Source: Victivallales bacterium
Lineage (GTDB): Bacteria > Verrucomicrobiota > Lentisphaeria > Victivallales > GWF2-38-69
NCBI GenBank assembly: GCA_021733985.1
Contig: JAIPJT010000024.1
Coordinates: 1-40,740 of the forward strand
Length of the DNA stretch: 40,740 bases
Direction: 5' to 3'
Shown: one piece after another, positions 35,948-40,740 of the stretch
How positions within the stretch are numbered: the stretch's first letter is position 1
Layout of the letters: each line of letters opens with the position of its first letter
Translations under genes and position numbers: made by a program
The notes under the pieces: generated by a model
What the model was told of the DNA's origin: nothing
Database searches by the model: none
What the model saw: only the letters and a program-made list of their open reading frames with translations

Positions 35948-36195
35948 CAATGCCGTTGAATTAAAGCAGAATTATTGATATTGCTGCATTCACGGAACCA
36001 TCATCAGCCTTCGCTGGAAGCTACGCCAAGACACAGGAGGACTGGTTCCTTCCATGTATTCCGCAGTTTGTGGAGGAAATCAATCCTTCTGTGTCGGTCA
36101 TACAGGAACTTCTGTACGACGGCTGACGTGTCTAGGCGAAGCTACATGCGAAGCCAGATGATTCCGAAAACAGAACCCTTAATTCAATGACATTG
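35948..36195. repeat. 248-bp palindromic element with 17-bp inverted ends
   Basis: The ends are CAATGCCGTTGAATTAA (35948-35964) and TTAATTCAATGACATTG (36179-36195), complementary at 15 of 17 positions. Inside, GGAACCATCATC (35994-36005) plus CTTCGC, AGC and CGCCAAGACAC face GTGTCTAGGCGAAGC and CGAAGCCAGATGATTCC. The whole element can therefore fold into a long imperfect hairpin. Partial copies occur at 33881-33930 and 35228-35243. It has no transposase and would be non-autonomous if mobile. Confidence 0.75.
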
Positions 36196-36226
36196 ATTCG
36201 TTCATTCGTTCATTTGTTGATTTGTT

Positions 36227-36280
36227 AGTCTTAGTCTTAATCTTGATCTTGATCTTAATCTTGATCTTGATCTTGATCCT
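36227..36280. repeat. Hexanucleotide tandem array (9 units)
   Basis: There are nine 6-bp units of the AATCTT/GATCTT type, beginning AGTCTT and ending GATCCT. Upstream, imperfect units such as TTCGTTCA and TTTGTTGA at 36196-36225 look like older, decayed repeats. Confidence 0.9.
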
Positions 36281-36340
36281 GGTTATTTATTGTTGATTTG
36301 TTGAACTGTTTATTTTAGTCTTGATCATTTACTGTTGATC

Positions 36341-36389
36341 CAACATCCAACATCCAACATCCAACATCCAACATCCAACATTCAACATT
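36341..36389. repeat. Heptanucleotide tandem array (7 units)
   Basis: CAACATC occurs five times and is followed by CAACATT twice, all in register. It is followed by decayed units (ATAATCC). It ends about 30 bases before inverted-repeat element D. Confidence 0.9.
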
Positions 36390-36420
36390 CATAATCCATA
36401 ATCACCTCTCACCGTCTCCC

Positions 36421-36524
36421 CTGAAACATCATTTACTATTCAGGGAAAATTGACAAATAAACGAATTAACAAATTGACGGATCACGGCGGTCTCGGAGAG
36501 ACGCGCCCTACCAGTTTGTTTCAA
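36421..36524 (-). repeat. Intergenic inverted-repeat element, copy D
   Basis: The ends are CTGAAACA (36421-36428) and TGTTTCAA (36517-36524). The core is CGGCGGTCTCGGAGAGACGC followed by GCCCTACC, a hairpin with GTCTC pairing GAGAC. Copies E and F have CGCGCTCGGAGATCGCG in the same place, so the arm sequence differs but pairing is kept. The flank AGGATTAAACTTCGTCGT matches that of copy C. The element is reversed relative to A, B and C. Confidence 0.8.
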
Positions 36525-36551
36525 ATAGGATTAAACTTCGTCGTACGAAAA

Positions 36552-37160
36552 TCAGCCTTCATAAGAAACACGGCCGGTATATGCTGCTATTTTAATACTT
36601 ACAGTATTATTAGAGCCTTCGCCTTCTACAGTCTCTCCGACAGTAATAGTTGCACCGCCGCTGCCGACACCCTCGCATTTACCTGTTGGAGAAAAAACAA
36701 CAGTCGGATAGATTTCTTTATTATCAAGACTAATTGATTTATCTGTAATACCCTTAACTCTTTCTGATAAATCTTTAATATCATCAATTTGCGCCCCTTT
36801 CGGCAAAAATTCCCAACGCTCGCCTTCAACCCAGTTACTGTTATCGGTACCGTTTCCGCCGGCATCCCAGTCACTGCCATCCTGAGTAACAATACACGGC
36901 CTGAACGCTACAGCAGAATAATCTGCCGGTAAGACAGATGAGCCTTTATCCTCAAAAATCAGAGCCACATATTTCCTGTTGGTAATGGCATATTCTCTGA
37001 CGGATTTAAGCTGTGCGCCGAGCTGCCTGGCTCCGTTTTCCACACTCACACCTTTGGTGATCTTATGGAAAGTGGGTATAACAATTCCAAGCATTATCGC
37101 TGAAATCACCATTACAAGCAGGAGTTCAATAAGTGAAAATTTACTTTTTTTCATTCTCAT
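36552..37160 (-). CDS. GspH/FimT-like pseudopilin
   Basis: The protein has 202 residues. The leader MRMKKSK precedes FSLIELLLVMVISAIMLGIV, then PTFHKI, the pilin helix. VENGARQLGAQLKSVREYAI follows and is typical of GspH/FimT, where the helix leads into N-A-x-x-L-x-x-x-L-x-x-A-R-x-x-A. Lys stands at -1 in place of Gly. Of two possible ATGs, the second at 37152-37154 gives a shorter leader of five residues. It follows the second GspG-like gene, with a 190-base gap that contains repeat cores. Confidence 0.8.
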   Translation of the reverse strand: MRMKKSKFSLIELLLVMVISAIMLGIVIPTFHKITKGVSVENGARQLGAQLKSVREYAITNRKYVALIFEDKGSSVLPADYSAVAFRPCIVTQDGSDWDAGGNGTDNSNWVEGERWEFLPKGAQIDDIKDLSERVKGITDKSISLDNKEIYPTVVFSPTGKCEGVGSGGATITVGETVEGEGSNNTVSIKIAAYTGRVSYEG

Positions 37161-37250
37161 ATTAGAATATCAGCCCAATCGATTGATTAATTTTTTAAGT
37201 TTTATAGATAAAATTATTCGCAACTAAAGCTACCAGCAATCCGGATGACG

Positions 37251-37289
37251 GATAGGGTCAGACCTCCGGGCTGATCGCAAATACAGCAA
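37251..37289 (+). repeat. Hairpin core variant E1 of the intergenic family
   Basis: The sequence runs GATAGGGTCAGACCTCCGGG, CTGATCGCAAATACAGCAA. The layout matches the TAGGG...core...AAATACAGCA part of copies A-C, but the arms are TCAG and CTGA where others have GCGCG and CGCGC. No outer inverted ends are recognised. Confidence 0.55.
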
Positions 37290-37311
37290 TATCTTTAATT
37301 ATGCTTGATAT

Positions 37312-37340
37312 CGGCGCGCTCGGAGATCGCGCCCTACCAG
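37312..37340 (-). repeat. Hairpin core E2 of the intergenic family
   Basis: CGGCGCGCTCGGAGATCGCG followed by CCCTACCAG matches copy F's core at 40690-40715 base for base, in the same orientation. It is placed head to head with core E1, with 22 bases between them. It lies 11 bases after the stop codon of the GspG-like gene on the minus strand. Confidence 0.75.
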
Positions 37341-37350
37341 TAACCACTCC

Positions 37351-37869
37351 TTATTTCCAGGAGTAAATTGTTTCGCCCTCCGGGCCTCCGTATTTAGTTG
37401 TAACAAATACAGTTCCGTAGAGCGTCTCTCCCCCGGGAGCATTGCGTATTTCTCCGTTATAATCTGTATCGAGGTAGACAGTATAGTCATTACCCCACGG
37501 GTCCTTAAAACCGTTATCAGTATAACCGTCCGGAACATCAAGAAAACGTATTCCTCTGCCATTTCCGGAAACATCAGCACCGGAGGTCGATACATTCGTT
37601 AACAAAGTCAGTAGATTGGGATATTCTGCATTGCCTGTATCAACCTTACCATTACCGGTACATCCATCGGGTATCGGCAATACGCCGTAAGTCATTTCAT
37701 AACTCTTGACGGCTGTAATTATTGAATGCATTTCGGACTTTGCTTTAGTTTTGTTTGCTCTGTTTCTAACGTTAGTCACCATTGGCATTATCAGTGCAAT
37801 TAAAACAGCAATAATAGCTATAACAGCCAGCATTTCGATTAAAGTAAACTTTTTTGTAATATATTTCAT
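37351..37869 (-). CDS. GspG-like pseudopilin
   Basis: The protein has 172 residues and is well started (AGGAG upstream). The leader MKYITKK precedes FTLIEMLAVIAIIAVLIALI, the classical pilin helix with Glu at +5. Lys is at -1. The C-terminal part has DGYTDNGFKDPWGNDYTVYL, matching the GspG pattern of L-x-D-P-W-G-x-x-Y that bears the calcium site near the end. GspG is the major pseudopilin of type II secretion. It follows the other GspG-like gene by 16 bases, so the two are cotranscribed. Confidence 0.85.
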   Translation of the reverse strand: MKYITKKFTLIEMLAVIAIIAVLIALIMPMVTNVRNRANKTKAKSEMHSIITAVKSYEMTYGVLPIPDGCTGNGKVDTGNAEYPNLLTLLTNVSTSGADVSGNGRGIRFLDVPDGYTDNGFKDPWGNDYTVYLDTDYNGEIRNAPGGETLYGTVFVTTKYGGPEGETIYSWK

Positions 37870-37885
37870 TCAATCCTGCTCCTAA

Positions 37886-38374
37886 TTACATATTTGTATT
37901 TGTTATGTCATCTCCGCCATTTCCGAAATTTGCACTGTCCGGATCATCAGCTTTAGACTGACCCCATTTCCCGTCCTTTCCGGGAGATCCTAAATCAAAC
38001 AATGTTGAATTCCTTATTTTACTTGAATCACTGCAATAATAAATTGGATTATTCCACGCATCAATAACTTCACTATCAGTGTTTATCTCCCCTTTATTTT
38101 TCATTGCGGAATAATCGATCAGGCTGGTAAAGGTTGTATCTTCTTCAGCAACTTTCAAGGGAGCATAGTTATTGTACTGAAAATAGTATCCGGTTTCGTG
38201 TTTATATGCCCTCATCGCCATTTCAAGTTTTTTTACAGTTGATTTTGTCCTTGCCTCGTTGATTTTTGTGATTACCAGCCTGTAGACACCAACCCCGATA
38301 GTCATAAGAATAACTACAATCACAAATGCAGTAATCAGCTCTATAATCGAAAAATAATTTTTTCCTTTTAACAT
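37886..38374 (-). CDS. GspG-like pseudopilin, first gene of the series
   Basis: The protein has 162 residues. The leader MLKGKNY precedes FSIIELITAFVIVVILMTIG, a pilin helix with Glu at +5 and Tyr at -1. The region VKKLEMAMRAYKHETGYY and the late VIDAWNNPIYYCSDSS, then LGSPGKDGKWG, resemble GspG (D-x-W-G/N-N-P-x-x-Y and the GxDGxxG calcium motif). It begins the pseudopilin series, and the 254 bases upstream separate it from the end of glmS. These bases are AT-rich and must contain the promoter. Confidence 0.82.
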   Translation of the reverse strand: MLKGKNYFSIIELITAFVIVVILMTIGVGVYRLVITKINEARTKSTVKKLEMAMRAYKHETGYYFQYNNYAPLKVAEEDTTFTSLIDYSAMKNKGEINTDSEVIDAWNNPIYYCSDSSKIRNSTLFDLGSPGKDGKWGQSKADDPDSANFGNGGDDITNTNM

Positions 38375-38628
38375 ATAAGTTAACTTTCGGTACTAAAAAT
38401 TTCTGAATAAAAACAGCATTCAATCAACAAATATTAAACCACCGAATCTGTTGTAATAAATTTAGCTTTAATATCTTAATCATTCAACAAAATAATTATA
38501 TAAATCAGGAATAAAGCTGTTTATTTTTTCCGGTAACATGAAGTTTACCTTGTTCAACTAATTTAATTTTCCGCCTCCGTTGTATCTCATGCAGCAAATT
38601 AACCACATCTTTATAAGCTGTAAATCTA

Positions 38629-40470
38629 CTATTCCACAGTAACGGATTTTGCGAGATTACGGGGTTTATCAATATCACGGCCTCGTTTATCTGCAATGTA
38701 ATATGCGAAAAGCTGCAGAGCAATAACCGTTAAGATCGGAGCGATATATTTTGAAGTTTTAGGTACCCGGATAATATCTTCTACATATTCTTTAATTTCT
38801 TCATCCCCTTCTGTTGCCACCGCAATCACCGGCGATTTCCTTGCCCTGCATTCCTGTATATTACCTATAACCTTATCTTTTCCGGGAATGTCATTTGCCA
38901 GTGCAACAACAGGTACTTTTTCATCAAGCAGCGCTATCGGACCGTGTTTAAGTTCCGCCGCATGGTAGCCTTCCGCGTGGATATAACTAATTTCTTTAAG
39001 TTTTAGTGCTCCTTCAAGCGCAGCCGGATACATGTAACCACGGCCGATATAGAAAAAATCCTCTGCGGCGGCATATTTTTCAGCTATTTTTTCAATTTCG
39101 GATTTTGTTTTAAGAAGTTTACTTATCATTTCAGGTATTGATTCAATTTCATCAGCTATCAGGTTTCCCGCATCTATCGAAAGCCTGTTTATCCTTCCGA
39201 ACTTCAATGCCATCATTAAAAGTACCGCCACCTGACATGTAAATGCTTTAGTGGAAGCGACACTGATCTCAGGACCTGCATGAAGGTAGACACCCCTCCC
39301 CGCTTCCCTCGCAATAGTTGATCCTACAACATTGCACAGACTGACTACTGAAGCACCTTTCCCGGCAGCTTCCCTAACAGCGGCTAAAGTATCTGCTGTC
39401 TCACCGGACTGGCTTATAGCAACAACCAAAGAATTTGGTTTCAAAATAGGATTTCTGTATCGAAATTCTGCGGCCTGCGCTACTTCGGTTGGAATATCTG
39501 CTAAATCTTCGAAATAATATTCGCCGACAAGCCCCGCGATGTAGCTCGTCCCGCATGCAGTTATAGTTATGTCAGTTGTTCCGGATACTTCTTTTGGCGT
39601 TATATTCAGCCCCTGCAGAATAGCAGTCCCTGTTTTAAAATCAATTCGTCCTCGTATCGAATTTCTAACGGAGTCCGGCTGTTCTTCGATTTCCTTGAGC
39701 ATAAAATGTTTATAGCCGCTTTTTTCAATCTCGCCCGGGTCCCAGTCCACCAGTGCAGTTTCCCTGGTAACGGGAACTTCATCTATGTTGTATATCTGGA
39801 CATCATCCTTTTTAACCATTGCAATATCATCATCGTTAAGATATATCACTCTTCTTGTATAGGCAACCAGAGCCGACACATCACTGCCTACAAGCATTTC
39901 GTTAGTACCGAGGCCCACTACTATCGGGCTCCCTCTTCTGGCTACAACAATATTCCCCGGATGACGTTTGGAGATAACTGCTATTCCGAAAGTACCGTGA
40001 AGCTCCTTCAGTGCGGCGGCAACAGCTTTAAAAAAATCTTTTTCATATAAGTAGTCTATAAGATTTACAATTACTTCGGTATCTGTACCGGATTTAAAAG
40101 TATAGCCATGAGAAACAAGTTTGTCCTTCAGATTTTTATAATTTTCAATAATGCCGTTATGGACGAGAGCAAAATTGCCGTTCATATCCAAATGCGGATG
40201 AGCATTTTCTTCCGTAGGCATCCCGTGTGTGGCCCATCTGGTATGCGCAATACCGGTTGTGCATACCCCGCCTTTCCCACCGGAATATTTTTTTGTAACG
40301 GCATCATGAAGGTTCTGAGTTTTACCGATTTTCTTTACTGTTTCTATTTTATCATTAATAAGCAGTGACATCCCGGCTGAATCATAACCTCTGTATTCAA
40401 GTCTTTTCAATCCGTTTATCAATGCATCTTCAACATTATGTTCTCCGATATAACCAACAATTCCGCACAT
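38629..40470 (-). CDS. glmS: Glutamine--fructose-6-phosphate aminotransferase (isomerising)
   Basis: GlmS makes glucosamine-6-phosphate from fructose-6-phosphate and glutamine, the first step toward UDP-GlcNAc for peptidoglycan and lipopolysaccharide. It has 613 residues, as usual. The start MCGIVGYIG exposes the catalytic Cys2. The glutaminase domain (to about 220) has TRWATHGMPTEENAHPH. Two SIS domains follow (about 285-425 and 455-600), with TACGTSYIAGLVG, SQSGETADTLAA and STKAFTCQV. The ending PRNLAKSVTVE is the family hallmark. GGAG precedes the ATG by eight bases. No glmS ribozyme was recognised upstream; that region holds intergenic element F. Confidence 0.97.
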   Translation of the reverse strand: MCGIVGYIGEHNVEDALINGLKRLEYRGYDSAGMSLLINDKIETVKKIGKTQNLHDAVTKKYSGGKGGVCTTGIAHTRWATHGMPTEENAHPHLDMNGNFALVHNGIIENYKNLKDKLVSHGYTFKSGTDTEVIVNLIDYLYEKDFFKAVAAALKELHGTFGIAVISKRHPGNIVVARRGSPIVVGLGTNEMLVGSDVSALVAYTRRVIYLNDDDIAMVKKDDVQIYNIDEVPVTRETALVDWDPGEIEKSGYKHFMLKEIEEQPDSVRNSIRGRIDFKTGTAILQGLNITPKEVSGTTDITITACGTSYIAGLVGEYYFEDLADIPTEVAQAAEFRYRNPILKPNSLVVAISQSGETADTLAAVREAAGKGASVVSLCNVVGSTIAREAGRGVYLHAGPEISVASTKAFTCQVAVLLMMALKFGRINRLSIDAGNLIADEIESIPEMISKLLKTKSEIEKIAEKYAAAEDFFYIGRGYMYPAALEGALKLKEISYIHAEGYHAAELKHGPIALLDEKVPVVALANDIPGKDKVIGNIQECRARKSPVIAVATEGDEEIKEYVEDIIRVPKTSKYIAPILTVIALQLFAYYIADKRGRDIDKPRNLAKSVTVE

Positions 40471-40607
40471 AAAAAATACTCCGTTTATATATAATTAATT
40501 GTCAAATACTGAATTAAAAATGATACTTTTTATTAGTTAAATTAAAAGAATTAGCGTTAATCTGCGTAATCCGCTGATAAGTTAACAATTAAATGTCATA
40601 CTCTCCC

Positions 40608-40727
40608 CTGAAACAAAAAATTACTATACAGTAAAATATTGCATTAAATCGTATAATTTTATTATACATTTAACAATAATGCTGTATTGCGGCGCGCTCG
40701 GAGATCGCGCCCTACCTTTTGTTTCAG
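40608..40727 (-). repeat. Intergenic inverted-repeat element, copy F (short form)
   Basis: It has perfect 11-bp ends, CTGAAACAAAA (40608-40618) and TTTTGTTTCAG (40717-40727). It has the same AT-rich half as copy C (GTATAATTTTATTATACATT is shared exactly) and the core GGCGCGCTCGGAGATCGCGC. The inner block found in A, B and C is absent, giving 120 bp. It lies upstream of glmS. The flank AGATTAAACT reaches the window end, and TTAGCGTTAATCTGCG lies on the other side at 40551-40566. Confidence 0.88.
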
Positions 40728-40740
40728 AAAAGATTAAACT

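Larger units (their letters stand above)
35924..36551. other. 628-base gap composed almost entirely of repeats
   Basis: No gene is supported. The gap contains the 248-bp palindromic element, then about 200 bases of 6-8 bp tandem repeats, then inverted-repeat element D. It splits the GspH-like and GspI-like genes. A short open frame at 35975-36190 lies inside the palindrome and is not considered coding. Confidence 0.7.

Noticed and set aside
35975-36190. 71-codon frame inside the 248-bp palindrome
   Set aside because: The sequence is explained by inverted-repeat structure; the composition (Arg/His/Ser-rich) is unlike the neighbouring proteins.
33824-36389. Possible CRISPR array in the repetitive region
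   Set aside because: Units are 6-8 bp without spacers, and no cas genes are present.
38505-38628. Open frame continuing past the end of glmS on the minus strand, with coding-like residues (KDVVNLLHEIQRRRKIKLVE)
   Set aside because: It has no start codon with a ribosome site outside glmS, and it is short. It could be a remnant, but nothing identifies it.
40471-40607. glmS ribozyme upstream of glmS
   Set aside because: None of the conserved core was recognised; this stretch is AT-rich and then becomes element F.
2407-40727. Insertion sequences as the source of the inverted-repeat elements
   Set aside because: No transposase frame lies inside or beside any copy, so they are listed as repeats only.

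Overview
The window is AT-rich and comes from a Gram-negative (diderm) bacterium. Evidence for an outer membrane is an RND efflux pump with its adaptor, an ExbB/ExbD energiser, a lipoprotein signal and many exported proteins. A PVC-superphylum bacterium, perhaps Lentisphaerota or a relative, is my best guess. It rests on several type II secretion/type IV pilus-like pseudopilins with K|FTLIE-type leaders, OmcB-like DUF11 proteins, and abundant short hairpin repeats between genes. No rRNA, tRNA, phage, transposase gene or CRISPR array was seen, so the assignment is an inference.

Layout. 1-560: the tail of an unidentified gene, a hemerythrin gene cut down to 27 codons, and a non-coding stretch with two pairs of inverted repeats. 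0.56-6.2 kb: a TIGR03546/TIGR03545-type fusion membrane protein, an orphan RnfE subunit flanked on both sides by repeats, and a very large GspK-like protein. 6.3-10.7 kb: an adaptor plus RND pump operon (minus strand). 10.9-15.35 kb: tRNA methylthiotransferase MtaB with a tandem-repeat insert, an aromatic amino acid permease and tryptophanase. 15.4-22.0 kb: a four-gene minus-strand operon of TPR protein, ExbB, ExbD, and a beta-propeller protein with three membrane segments and a TonB/TolA-like tail. This looks like a rearranged Tol system. 22.4-26.5 kb: two tandem DUF11 surface proteins, a strong terminator and a MORN-repeat protein. 26.5-32.7 kb: ispG, an RlpA-like domain protein, an EmrD-type MFS pump, a DUF3574-like secreted protein with a metallophosphoesterase, and MeaB. 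32.7-38.4 kb: six minus-strand pseudopilin genes in the order G-G-H-I-J-J, with repeats in most of the gaps. 38.6-40.5 kb: glmS.

The strongest unexplained structure is a family of intergenic elements of about 100-230 bp. They are bounded by inverted repeats of the type CTGAAACAAA...TTTGTTTCAG and carry a GC-rich hairpin core (TAGGGCGCG...CGCGCC). At least seven loci carry copies or cores, in both orientations. Some differ by loss of an inner block, and the hairpin arms differ in sequence but still pair. A second, unrelated 248-bp palindromic element and arrays of 6-8 bp tandem repeats sit among the pseudopilin genes. The two main biological candidates are the Tol-like operon with a fused propeller/TolA-like subunit, and the set of six pseudopilins that all lack the usual glycine before the prepilin peptidase cut site. 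All functional assignments come from reading translated sequence and motifs by eye; no database search was run.
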